Assembly: GCF_003130705.1 (NCBI RefSeq)
Contig: NZ_CP021354.1
Location: 1,984,001-2,048,000 of the forward strand
DNA length: 64,000 nt
Reading direction: 5' to 3'
From: Rhodococcus oxybenzonivorans
Lineage (GTDB): Bacteria; Actinomycetota; Actinomycetes; Mycobacteriales; Mycobacteriaceae
The stretch's first letter is position 1. Each line of letters begins with the position of its first letter. Below the pieces are notes generated by a model. It was not told the DNA's origin and made no database searches. It was given only the letters and a program-made list of their open reading frames with translations. The translations under genes were made by a program, and so were the position numbers. Shown piece by piece: positions 53,634-63,500 of this stretch.

Positions 53634-53801
53634 TCAGCTTCGCTTGTTCCACTCGATTGCCGGGCACGTATCCATGACCATGGCCAGTCCTTTTTCGGTC
53701 GTGCGTCGGAACGCTTCTTCGTCGATGACGCCGAGCTGGAACGAGACGCGCCCACCCAGGGATCCGTTGCAGAGTGGGCCGAGGAGCGAGGTCTTGGACA
53801 T
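53634..53801 (-). CDS. Short ORF downstream of drmB, unknown
   Basis: A 55-codon ORF (MSKTSLLGPLCNGSLGGRVS, then EEAFRRTTEKGLAMVMD) with lower GC than the chromosome to its left. It lies 110 bp downstream of drmB in the same direction and may be the last gene of the island, or the remnant of a longer gene. No family recognised. Confidence 0.4.
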   Translation of the reverse strand: MSKTSLLGPLCNGSLGGRVSFQLGVIDEEAFRRTTEKGLAMVMDTCPAIEWNKRS

Positions 53802-53910
53802 CCCCGATCCGGGAGTGTGCGCCCGACTACTGCGATAGTGCTGGGATTTGCCAATCGACACGGCAGCATCAGTTCGCTCTCACGGGACTGCAACAACTGT
53901 GCTGGCCAAC

Positions 53911-55653
53911 TTAATCGACTTCAGTAAGAAAGCCTGCCGTCGCCTCGCCCTCCGTACCGACGAGACAAGCTCGATCGAGCATGCCGTTCTGCAGTTCGCA
54001 GGACACTTCGGGAATCAGGAGACAGGAGTGGCACGCGGCGAGGTTCTTCGCGCCGGTTCCTGTTGCCATTGACTCAAGGCACACAGGGTCGGCAGAACAC
54101 CACTGAGCGCGCTCAGCTGCCGACTCCAATATCGCCTTAACATTATCGATCGTTCCTTGAGCGCAGAGTCCGCCTAGGCTCCCGGCCGCGTCAGCAGTCG
54201 CTGTGTAGAGCAGTATTCCGGACTGACCTGGTTCTGAATAGACGCGTTCTCGGATAGACGACGCAGGGTAACCAGTGTCGAGTGCAAGTTCGTTGAGGAG
54301 AGAGTGCGAAAGGGAGTGAAGCAGGAGGGATCTTGGATTGACGGGTTCTATCGCCCCAACCCACTCGGGTGCTGCCGACTGAATTGCTCTGGTGAGCATC
54401 AAAGCTCGCCCGAGTGCGAAGTCAGTCTCCTCCCACTTCTTGAGTGCATCCTCTCGGACTCGAAGAAAAACGCCTTCCCCCAATACCTCTACCGCGGGGA
54501 GCCAGTCTGTGCGCCCCCGGGAGAGCCGACCGCGGGCGGTACCCGACTCTTGCGTTGGGGCCGCGACACGTGCAAATCCGCGCAGTGCACGAACTTCCCG
54601 AAGCTTCGGGACTCGCGACACTAGATCGAGGAGGCCACCTGTGCTGTCGCTATGACGAATTTCGGATGGCACGCAAACGAACGTTTCTGTACCATCACGC
54701 TCAGGGTGCAATCGACCGAGTGCCTCGTACTCGTCAGCGCGCAAGATCCTCGTGGCCTCACCCTTCGTCGCAGGCGAATCGGCCTGCTTTCGATACGCGT
54801 CCTTCAGCGCATTCTCGTCGACCTGGTGCTGCCTTGCCTTGATTCCGAGTAGCAAATCGAGATCAGGGCTCGTGAGTCCTTCCAGTTCCGGCCGAATGCG
54901 CTCGAGGGCTTCCTCCGCTTTGGTAAGGGAACGATCGACTGTGAGCGCCGACCGTACATCGGCAAACCAGACATTTGATGCACCGCGCTGAAGGCCAACG
55001 AGATCCTCCGAACACCGGTCACGGTCACTACCCAGCCAGGGAGAAGAGCCAGCACAGCTCCGACCAAGCGCATTTCGTCCGAGAGCCCCTTCCAAGGTTT
55101 GGGATGCTCCACATGAGCAACTGACCGTTATCCCACCGAGTGTCGAGTTGCCAGGGTCCGTGGTGATTCGCAGGCCGTGGCGACCTTCTTCGACCGACTC
55201 CTTACCACGGTGAGCCCACCGCCGGTAGGGAAAGTCCTGTATGTGGCCTGCCGTACAGCATGAGACAAAACGGGACGGGACGAGCCTGACTGTCAGGCAG
55301 TGCCTACATTTGTTGACATATTCACCCTTCGGCTTGTCCGCGATCCTCCAGAACTTGTCGAGTCGTGAGCACTGGGGGCAGTACACCCACTCCGGGAACC
55401 GGACCATCGGTACCATACCTTCGCCATCCCCGCCCGGCGGTGAGTAAAGCCGGCTCACGCCAAGTGAGTCGCATAGCCGAGGCTCGTGGATTGCGTCCAG
55501 TTCACGCGGGTGCCACTCGTCGAGACCAGCGATCATGAAACTCTCGGACTCAACTGGCAGGACCGCACCGACACCATATGTGCTGATCAATTGGGTCCGC
55601 CTAACAGTCGCCTTGGTCGGGGGGCGTTTGCGGAGCCTCCTAGTCACAACCAT
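53911..55653 (-). CDS. drmB: DISARM-type DrmB protein (DUF1998)
   Basis: 580 residues. N-terminal RRTQLISTYGVGAVLPVESE is typical of DrmB. Zinc-type Cys pairs CPQC and CRHC follow, with the SCCTAGHIQDFPYRRWAHRG motif shared by this family, and a C-terminal DUF1998 region with LHSLSHSLLNELALDTGY, CLESM and CHSCLLIPEVSC. DrmB works with the helicase DrmA to load on DNA and block phage replication. The ATG at 55653 lies one base after the drmA stop; the longer start at 55686 would overlap drmA. Confidence 0.8.
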   Translation of the reverse strand: MVVTRRLRKRPPTKATVRRTQLISTYGVGAVLPVESESFMIAGLDEWHPRELDAIHEPRLCDSLGVSRLYSPPGGDGEGMVPMVRFPEWVYCPQCSRLDKFWRIADKPKGEYVNKCRHCLTVRLVPSRFVSCCTAGHIQDFPYRRWAHRGKESVEEGRHGLRITTDPGNSTLGGITVSCSCGASQTLEGALGRNALGRSCAGSSPWLGSDRDRCSEDLVGLQRGASNVWFADVRSALTVDRSLTKAEEALERIRPELEGLTSPDLDLLLGIKARQHQVDENALKDAYRKQADSPATKGEATRILRADEYEALGRLHPERDGTETFVCVPSEIRHSDSTGGLLDLVSRVPKLREVRALRGFARVAAPTQESGTARGRLSRGRTDWLPAVEVLGEGVFLRVREDALKKWEETDFALGRALMLTRAIQSAAPEWVGAIEPVNPRSLLLHSLSHSLLNELALDTGYPASSIRERVYSEPGQSGILLYTATADAAGSLGGLCAQGTIDNVKAILESAAERAQWCSADPVCLESMATGTGAKNLAACHSCLLIPEVSCELQNGMLDRACLVGTEGEATAGFLTEVD

Positions 55654-55654
55654 G

Positions 55655-58600
55655 TTAGTTGGCCTCTCGTGCAAAATACTTGGCATACAGATGCGTCTCG
55701 GAGTCGACGTCGCGCATGCTGGTCAGTGTCGGCCACGGGGGTTGGCGAACGGGGTAGCTAGCCGGAGCCGAATGATTGCCTCCAGCTGTCGCTAGCAGTG
55801 CACGCTCGCCGAGTTTCGGCTTACTCTTCGGGTGCTTGATAGCCCCGTACTCGCGCACGAGTTCCGTCTGCACTGACTTCTGCCATATCTCGACAAGCCC
55901 GCGAAGTTGCTTAGCAAATGCCGCGGATTCGTCGGGCGCGACACGTTCAGCTCGTTTGACGAGCGCACAAACGACCTGATCGACAGCCGCATGGTACTTA
56001 TCGATTTCGACTGCGGAACCGTCTTCGCGAAGGCCTGCGACAAGAAGTCGGATGGCAGCTACCAGTGTGCCGTGCGCGCCCCTGTCGCGAGCACGGGTCG
56101 CGAATGGAGTAGCCGTCGTCGCTTCAACTTCGCGATACAAAGCGCGGTGGAATGGAATGAAGGACTCATAATGAGATGCATCCCTTGAACGTTGGGCGTT
56201 AAGCGCGACTAGGACGAGCCCAGGATGGCGGCGACCCACACGGCTGGTGGACTGGATGTACTCTGAGGTGTTCTGAGGCTGGCCAGCGACGACCATCAGG
56301 CCGAGCCTGTCGATGTCGAGCCCCACGGAGATCATGTTTGTCGCAAGGACCACGTCCGGGCTTCCCATTCCAGGATATGCAGTTTCAAGTGACGCCATCG
56401 CTTGAGGAATCCTAGTCTGATCCACCCGAGAAGTGAGTTCGACCGGCTCCTGGGAGATGCTGCGTGTCGTGGCCCCGTGTCGCGCAGCAACGATACCCAA
56501 CCGGTCGGGAATGTCGTCGAGAACTTGTAGGTAGGTCGAACCCAGTACCCTCAGACTGTTGAAGTATCCAAGTAGAGTCCAATAGCTGTCCTTCACCCCG
56601 TCCTCAACCTCGAGCTCGTGAACTGCTTGGAGTAGGGCAGAGTAGATGCGCACGAGGAGAGTCGCCTGGCTCGTGCCCGGCGCCATCACTCCGACGTACT
56701 GTCTGGTGCCCTTTGCCGCCGGCGACGCCTCGGTGGCGAAGTAATTGTCCGAGGGGTCGAGGCCTGGTGGTGGGAACTGAACGGCCCTTCGGTCAAACAC
56801 GGCGCGCACCTGCTGTTCTGCACGCCGGATGGTCGCGGTCGACGCTAGAACCTTGGGTCTTCCCTGGTCAGTGCACGCGAGATCCACCGCGGATTCGTAC
56901 AGACCGACCATCGTCCCTAACGGCCCTGAGATTAGATGTAGCTCGTCCTGAACAATCAAGTCTGGACGCGAGTTTGGACCGTCTACGGAGAGGAACCGCC
57001 CTATTTGGCCCCGCCACGTCATCATTGCGAACTTGTCAACAGTGCCGATCACGAGGGACGGCCTTTCTCGATAGACATCTGTATCAACGACGTAGAGCGG
57101 TAGTCCACCTCCGAACTCACAGCTCGATTGGCCGCAACTGATTACTAGCGTTTCCCCGGCCGCGTCGTAGTTCCGATGATCGAGTTCAGCCCTACACCAG
57201 GGACAGTGGAGGAGTTGAACAGGAGTGGACCCCTCGGGTTGTTCTCCTGAAGCTATCGCCTTAAGTATGTTGCGGGCATCCTCAACCTTGTTCGGCGTCG
57301 CTTGATTGCCTACCCAAAGGCCCAACGAGACAGGTGTTGCATTCGGAAGTTCACTCCTGCGGATAAGCTCGAGAGCGCAGATGAGTCCGGCGGCACGTTC
57401 GAACTGCTGCCGTGTGAGGAGTCGCAGTGTGTACCGCATGATCGCCGATACACCGCCGTCGCTAGCGCGACGGATTCGTCTGAGAAGAATCGCGAATCCG
57501 ATACATCCAAGGTAAGCCTCTGTCTTTCCGCCACCGGTCGGAAACCAGAGAAGGTCGACGACGTTTCGATCATCATGAGTCGGGTCTGCAAGCCCCGGGA
57601 GGTTCATCAAGATGAAAGCAATCTGAAACGGACGCCAGCTTTGCGCAGAGCGAGCGTCACCACGGGCGTTATCCTGCGCGCTCCGTTGCATAACCATTGC
57701 CTGGTTCATGAGTCGAAACGCGCGATCGATCTCAGGGTCGTCGAGTGCTTCGATACCATCGCGGATGCGCTTCGCGCATTGTTCCGCCCTGTCCATGTGT
57801 TCGAAGGCGACGGCGCGGTGGGATTCATCCAGCGACTGCGCATCTCTGCGACGGGTGGCGATCCAGCGCTCGTACGCGCTGGCGACTTCGAAAATTTGCG
57901 AGCGATCCGAACTTTTCGCCAGCTGGTCCATCTGGAGGTCATAGGTGCCGAACTCGTCGGACTCGTCCCCCCCGGACGGACTTGCGAGACGGACATCGTG
58001 GCTCGGAACGAAGGTGGTGCGCAGCTCCGTGATTGACGTCGAAGTGTCGTCCCAAGTGACTGCGCAGCCGTGTCCGATCGCGAGGGAGGGCTCGCTCCTG
58101 TAAAGGAAATCCGCCGAACGTGCGTCCGCGTCCATCGTTGGAACATTACGTGTTCGTCTTCGATCGATGAATTCACCTCCGATTGCAACCACAGTGAGGT
58201 GTGGACGGAACCAGCAGTATGCGTCTGCATGTCCCGTGACTTGCGACTGTTCGTTGGTATTGACAAGTGTCAGAGTTATGCGCGTGAGTCCATAGACCGC
58301 AGGTCGGATGACTCCAACGATGCGTAGAGCCTCATTACCATCCGCAGCAGCCTCATCGATGCGGGTTGGTACGTTGGTCGGCATTGACAGCCCCCCCTCT
58401 CGGTAGACGTCTACCGGAAGCCAGGATCCGTTCGTGTCGGAGCGGTACCGTCGAGCAGATGTCAGTACGCGAATCTCTCTAGTAACCTCGGCATTTACGG
58501 TGAAGGTGATGCCCATGGAGGAGGGCCTGAGAGCGTGTGAAAGCGACACTGCTGTCTCGGCGGTGCCTTCATCCAGTGGACCGCTGATGCCCTGGCTCAT

Positions 58601-58795
58601 CGCTTCGTCTTCAGCGAGTCCGGCACGGTAACCATCGCCCGCTGATTGGGTCTTGGGGTGGAGTACGCCGACGATAATTCTGTTGAGTGGTGGCTCCCCC
58701 AAAGGCACTGCGCCCTGCGGGCCCATGAGTTCGTCCTCAAGTTTTTCAACGATGCCTGATCGCGCCTCATACCAAGCCGTGAGGTCTTCCGTCAT
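55655..58795 (-). CDS. drmA: DISARM-type DrmA helicase
   Basis: 1046 residues. An N-terminal beta-rich region (about 1-400) leads to an SF2 helicase core: Walker A FPTGGGKTEAYL (418-429), DELH box (617-620), SATI-like motif (651-656), LATNMISVGLDIDRLG and motif VI QSTSRVGRRHPG (848-859). Two Cys pairs (CPWC 531-534; CGQSSC 554-559) interrupt the core as a zinc element. Order and spacing (six bases after the UvrD gene, one before drmB) show one operon. The sequence fits DrmA of DISARM defence. Confidence 0.8.
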   Translation of the reverse strand: MTEDLTAWYEARSGIVEKLEDELMGPQGAVPLGEPPLNRIIVGVLHPKTQSAGDGYRAGLAEDEAMSQGISGPLDEGTAETAVSLSHALRPSSMGITFTVNAEVTREIRVLTSARRYRSDTNGSWLPVDVYREGGLSMPTNVPTRIDEAAADGNEALRIVGVIRPAVYGLTRITLTLVNTNEQSQVTGHADAYCWFRPHLTVVAIGGEFIDRRRTRNVPTMDADARSADFLYRSEPSLAIGHGCAVTWDDTSTSITELRTTFVPSHDVRLASPSGGDESDEFGTYDLQMDQLAKSSDRSQIFEVASAYERWIATRRRDAQSLDESHRAVAFEHMDRAEQCAKRIRDGIEALDDPEIDRAFRLMNQAMVMQRSAQDNARGDARSAQSWRPFQIAFILMNLPGLADPTHDDRNVVDLLWFPTGGGKTEAYLGCIGFAILLRRIRRASDGGVSAIMRYTLRLLTRQQFERAAGLICALELIRRSELPNATPVSLGLWVGNQATPNKVEDARNILKAIASGEQPEGSTPVQLLHCPWCRAELDHRNYDAAGETLVISCGQSSCEFGGGLPLYVVDTDVYRERPSLVIGTVDKFAMMTWRGQIGRFLSVDGPNSRPDLIVQDELHLISGPLGTMVGLYESAVDLACTDQGRPKVLASTATIRRAEQQVRAVFDRRAVQFPPPGLDPSDNYFATEASPAAKGTRQYVGVMAPGTSQATLLVRIYSALLQAVHELEVEDGVKDSYWTLLGYFNSLRVLGSTYLQVLDDIPDRLGIVAARHGATTRSISQEPVELTSRVDQTRIPQAMASLETAYPGMGSPDVVLATNMISVGLDIDRLGLMVVAGQPQNTSEYIQSTSRVGRRHPGLVLVALNAQRSRDASHYESFIPFHRALYREVEATTATPFATRARDRGAHGTLVAAIRLLVAGLREDGSAVEIDKYHAAVDQVVCALVKRAERVAPDESAAFAKQLRGLVEIWQKSVQTELVREYGAIKHPKSKPKLGERALLATAGGNHSAPASYPVRQPPWPTLTSMRDVDSETHLYAKYFAREAN

Positions 58796-58801
58796 TTCAA
58801 C

Positions 58802-60532
58802 TCACCTTTCGCGACAAACGTCGGAGAATCCGAACGGGCGGGGGCGAAGCCAAAATCTCACGTCAACCCCCTGGGACCATGTGGATTCCACTCCATCCAA
58901 GGGAACACTACCGAGTGAAGGCCATCTTCCTGACTGTCCTTGCATGCGAAGCGCTCTCGCAACTAGCATGCCGAACTGCGGAGTCGTAGCGCCCGCGACT
59001 TCCTCGTCGACACGGCATCGGTAGCTCGGCCACTCCGCGCCTCCGGACGAGAGGAGCTCGAACTCGAGGTCAGTGCAGTGCGCATGCTCCGCAAGCGCGG
59101 CTTGGCCCGCGGCCGTGCCGATTTGAACGTCCAATCGAAGATCGTCAGGCGTTACAAAGATTTTCGCCGGGATGTCGTGAGCGGGATGTGGTACATAAAG
59201 TCGCCCACTTCCCGCTGCATGCTTTGTGTACGGCGGCTCCCAATTGATCACGACGACCTTATCGCGCGCCCGGGATAGGGCCACAAACAAAAGCTCGGCT
59301 TCAGGCTCTCGGTCGGCTGGCGGCCTCAATATCGATCTCGCACCCACAACCGCCACGTTGTCGAACTCCAGCCCCTTGGCTTGATGAATCGTTAATACCT
59401 GGATGGCGTTGCCGAAATCTTCAAACCACGGGTCGGAAGTGTCCTCCGCTCTCGCGCATGTTCGTGCAATTGCCCGCCAGTCGATGGTCTTACCTGAGCC
59501 AGCCGAATGATGCAAAAATCTGAACCAACCTCTATCGACGCCATCCACAGACTCAGCGAAGTCGCGAAAATTCTCTTGTGACACTGGGGCTCCGCCAAGC
59601 GCCGACCACAATTGCGCGACCCATGGCGCAACAAATGGGCGGTTCCTACCGGATTCGCGCCACCTGCACCGAACGCCGGATCTGCTCAGGTAGTCGAACA
59701 CGAGAGCCACCTCGGCGTTTGTCCGCACCAATACGGCGGTGCTCCCTGCCCAATCCTGTACCTTTCCTGCGAACTCAGTGAGATGGAAATGGGTTAGGTC
59801 TGAAACCAAATCGTCGAGCAGGTCGACTTGGTCGTCTGCGGTCGCACGGCGAAGCCTGCTTCCTACTGCCGCGACCTTACGAGGACCTCGCCGCCGTGCT
59901 CGATATCCTCCATCCAATGTCAGGATTGTCGTGATGGAGCGCGCCCTGAGGTCGTCGAGGAGATTATCCCATGCCGACTTGCGGGTATGATTCGCGATAC
60001 CGTCCAGGAATTCGTAGATGGACTGCAGGGGGTCTCCGAAGATCGTCACGCCAGCGTCTTCAGGAAGCCGGTCGATGACAGCGCAGAGAAGTGCACGTCT
60101 GGCCAGAGCGAGGTCCTGTGCCTCGTCGACAATCACATGGATGACACCGTCGAATTCCCCCTCGTACCTCCTCTCCAATTGTGAGGTCGCCTCGCGGACC
60201 ACCCTGTCGAAATCGACTGGCACGACGGCATCTGTGCATGGATCGGTCTCTGTCAATTGCCAAGCGAGTGAGTCGAGTGTCATCGCCGAGATAGTGGCGC
60301 GATAGTCGCCATCAATACTGCCGAAAGCGTTGAAGGCAGCCTTGACCGCAGCCCGCGAGAATGACAGGAAGAGTATTTGTCGGTCCTCGGCAGCCCCGGC
60401 CGTCGCATCGATTTCACCAATCAGTGCCACGCTTAAGGCGGTCTTGCCGGCACCGGGCCCAGCAACCACGATCCTGCGTGCTTGGGGAGGTGCGTCAAGG
60501 ACTCGGCGTTGCGATTCGTCGAAATCAACCAT
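58802..60532 (-). CDS. UvrD/Rep-type helicase
   Basis: 576 residues, SF1 helicase: Walker A VVAGPGAGKTAL (about 21-32), FLSFSRAAVKAAF, Walker B VIVDEAQDLALARRAL, FGDPLQSIYEFLDG, then TIHQAKGLEFDNVAVVGA and the final LLFVALSRARDKVVV. It is shorter than UvrD and ends in a roughly 100-residue extension without known motif. It starts one base after the large helicase gene stop, so it is coupled to it. UvrD-like proteins are not core DISARM parts, so its presence here is notable. Confidence 0.85.
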   Translation of the reverse strand: MVDFDESQRRVLDAPPQARRIVVAGPGAGKTALSVALIGEIDATAGAAEDRQILFLSFSRAAVKAAFNAFGSIDGDYRATISAMTLDSLAWQLTETDPCTDAVVPVDFDRVVREATSQLERRYEGEFDGVIHVIVDEAQDLALARRALLCAVIDRLPEDAGVTIFGDPLQSIYEFLDGIANHTRKSAWDNLLDDLRARSITTILTLDGGYRARRRGPRKVAAVGSRLRRATADDQVDLLDDLVSDLTHFHLTEFAGKVQDWAGSTAVLVRTNAEVALVFDYLSRSGVRCRWRESGRNRPFVAPWVAQLWSALGGAPVSQENFRDFAESVDGVDRGWFRFLHHSAGSGKTIDWRAIARTCARAEDTSDPWFEDFGNAIQVLTIHQAKGLEFDNVAVVGARSILRPPADREPEAELLFVALSRARDKVVVINWEPPYTKHAAGSGRLYVPHPAHDIPAKIFVTPDDLRLDVQIGTAAGQAALAEHAHCTDLEFELLSSGGAEWPSYRCRVDEEVAGATTPQFGMLVARALRMQGQSGRWPSLGSVPLDGVESTWSQGVDVRFWLRPRPFGFSDVCRER

Positions 60533-60533
60533 T

Positions 60534-63500
60534 TCAAAGACCGATCTCCTCGTCGATGATCTCCTTCAGGCTGTCGAACGCGATGCTGTCGCCGAACTCG
60601 ACGACATTGTCGAGGACATTGACGATCAGGACTTCTTCGCTGCCGCCATTCCTGGGCCCCCGCAGTCCTCGACCGATCATCTGCTGGTAGCGGACCTCGC
60701 TTGTAGTTGGTCGAGTGATATAGACAGCCCTCGTCAGTGGCGCGTCGAACCCCTGCGACAGCACTGCGTAGTTGGTAAGGACCCGAAGCTCGCCTGACTT
60801 GAATCGGTCGATCGCCGTTCGACGGTCCTCTGGGCTTGTGTCTTGATCAATAGATGCGGCTGGCCGCCCCGCCAATGTGAGAAGTGTCGCGACAGTCTGT
60901 GCGTTCTCAACTGAGGTTGCGAAAACGACGATAGGCCAATCGGCGGGCTTGCTCATTATCGAATCGACGATCGTCCTCGTGCGCTCTTCAATTCGCCCGA
61001 GCCTCCTTTCGGCGTTCCTCGGCATCCAGTACTTGCTGCGGAACTCTTCAAGCTCGTCCGCAGACAACTCGATAGAGACGCCGTTAAGCACCTCAAGCCG
61101 TGCCCGAGCGAGAACTCGGTCTCGTTGCAGACGGACCTGTGGGGATTCATCACCGAACACCCCCTCGTCAAGCACATTGTTGTCGAATCGGCGAAGAAGT
61201 CGTTCGGTTTCAGCGCTGTCTCTGCGCCCACGGAAAGGAGTCGCGGTGAGTCCGAGTAGTGGCTTGTCACGTTCTCGGCTACTCCGTCCGGCCCACTCCA
61301 AAATGAGCGTGTATGACTGTGTTAGGGCTCCGTGAGCCTCGTCGATAACCACGAGTGGACTCTGCGTTAGCCAGACGAAATCGGGATTGCTAATCGCGTT
61401 TCTCGCAATCTTCTGCCAAGTTGCGATGACGACCTGGACGCCTCCAACTTCCTCCTGAATCTCGTAATTCGACCAGAACCGACTGAGGACAAGTTGCGTA
61501 TCTTGCCTGCCGACAGCGCGCCACAAAAAAGACCACGCATCGATCGCCTGCTCGCACAGCTCCTCACCGTCCGCAAGCCAAAGTATCGGTCCAGTGAAAA
61601 GCCCCTCGTCACCGTCTAGATGTCCCCCTTCGATCGTTTCGATGATGGACTGAACAGCGACTCGAGTCTTGCCCGCCCCGGTTGGCAACGAAATGATGCC
61701 GCGGCGCGGACCCTCACCAGTAAGCAGACTGTGCAACCGCTTAGCGACCGCTTCCTGATAATCGTGCAGGGGCTTCAGCTTGGTGGGTCCGTCGACATAC
61801 TCTGTTGGCTTGTTCCGTTTGCGCCCCTTCTGGCCAGCCCACTCATCGCTGAAGCCTAGGTCGCGTACCCATCTGCGAGTCTGAAAAGAACCCTGCCAAC
61901 TGGACGGCGGAGTAGCTGGTAGACCATGAGGATCGACCTTGCAGACTCGCTCAAGTGCCCTGACTCCGAGCATCGTTATACATAGCCGCGCAAGCTCAAT
62001 TCCCTTGGGAGGCATCGCGGATGAACCTGCGAGATATTGCAGTGCGTCTCGTGGGATTAGCGATTCGAGTCGTTGCTCGCCAGCGAAGGAAAGGAGGCGT
62101 TCGGCGTCGTCAGATGCCTTCCTTATTTGACGCATAAGTTTGGAGTCACGTTTTCTTCGGATCGCTTCCAGGAAAGCGTCGACCTGTTCGTCGGAGTTAT
62201 CGAGCTCCAGGCATGTAAGTGACTGCTTAAGCATCTCTCGATCGTGCCCCCCGGTGACAAGTATCGTGTCTCCATCCCTGGCATATGCGCATTCGATCCG
62301 CATTTCAGGACGTCCGGGCACTGCGGCGACCTTACTGATGGACAAGCACTTCTGCAGTATAAGCTCGTCAGGATCGTCTTCCATGTCGAGCTCATCGAAG
62401 ATATCGAAAACATCAACGATGCACTCGGGCTCGGCGCTCGTCTCGTACGAATACGTCAGTGGGAGATCTTTGCCTTCCAAGCAATCCCAAAACTCCCGCA
62501 AGTTATATGAGTCTTCCGGCGCGTCGACCAGTATGCACTTGATCCCGAACTCGTCCAACCCGCGATGAGCCTCCGGAGACAACGCCACTGCTACTTCCGA
62601 CGGTGCGGCTTCTATCCAGCTACCCCTTGTCTTGACCCACACCTTGTCGGGCGCTGAGTTGGGATGAACGTGACACCACCAAGCGTAAGTACGACCGACC
62701 TGGACGGAATCATTACGGTCTACATGCGTGCGAGCTAGTTTTGCGAACGCTGCGGTGTCGAGGCTGCTGACATCGGTTCGAAGCTCGAGGACCCGCGCCA
62801 TCTCTTCACTGATATCAACGCCAGTGGCAACAGGAAGCAATCCATCGATGTCTTGCGTTTCGATGGACGGATCGAAAGCCTCACCGACGGCCACCGGCCC
62901 AAGCGCGGTCGGGAGCATCCCGTGTTTCCTTACCCACCACAACTCTGGGGTAATGAAGCGAGCGGCTCGGTCTTGGCTAGGGTGGGTGACTCGGACGCGC
63001 GGATCATCGATACTTTCGATCACTGCGACGGTGAGAGCAACTCTATTCGTCGCGCCGAGCTCTGGAAGGCACTGAAGCGGTCCCAACAGGGGCCCGGGGG
63101 ACTCGATACGGAGCTTCTCGCGCGTTTGAATCCCGAGGGTCATACGGTCACCGACAGACGTGACCAATGTCTTCCAGTACTGGCGGAACCACTTCTCAGG
63201 CTCGCGACTGGCGTCCCTCGTCGGACGACTCCTGACTCCGAGCAAGTTGAGAATCTCGCCGTCTGCAGCGTGGTAGGTGCCGTCGATGAGGTAAAGGGCA
63301 TCCTCCTTGATCTGCTTGAGGCGATCGCCAGCAACGTAATGGTTCTCGGGGAGGACCCATTCGCCCCTACCGTCTCTGACACGGACTATTTGGGATGCTT
63401 TTCCCCGCAGGATCTGTTCGAAGCCATCGCGGACCGCAGCTTGGCCGGACCCTCGCATCGAGCTCCAAAGCGCATCCCAGTCTGCTGTGCCTGCATCCGC

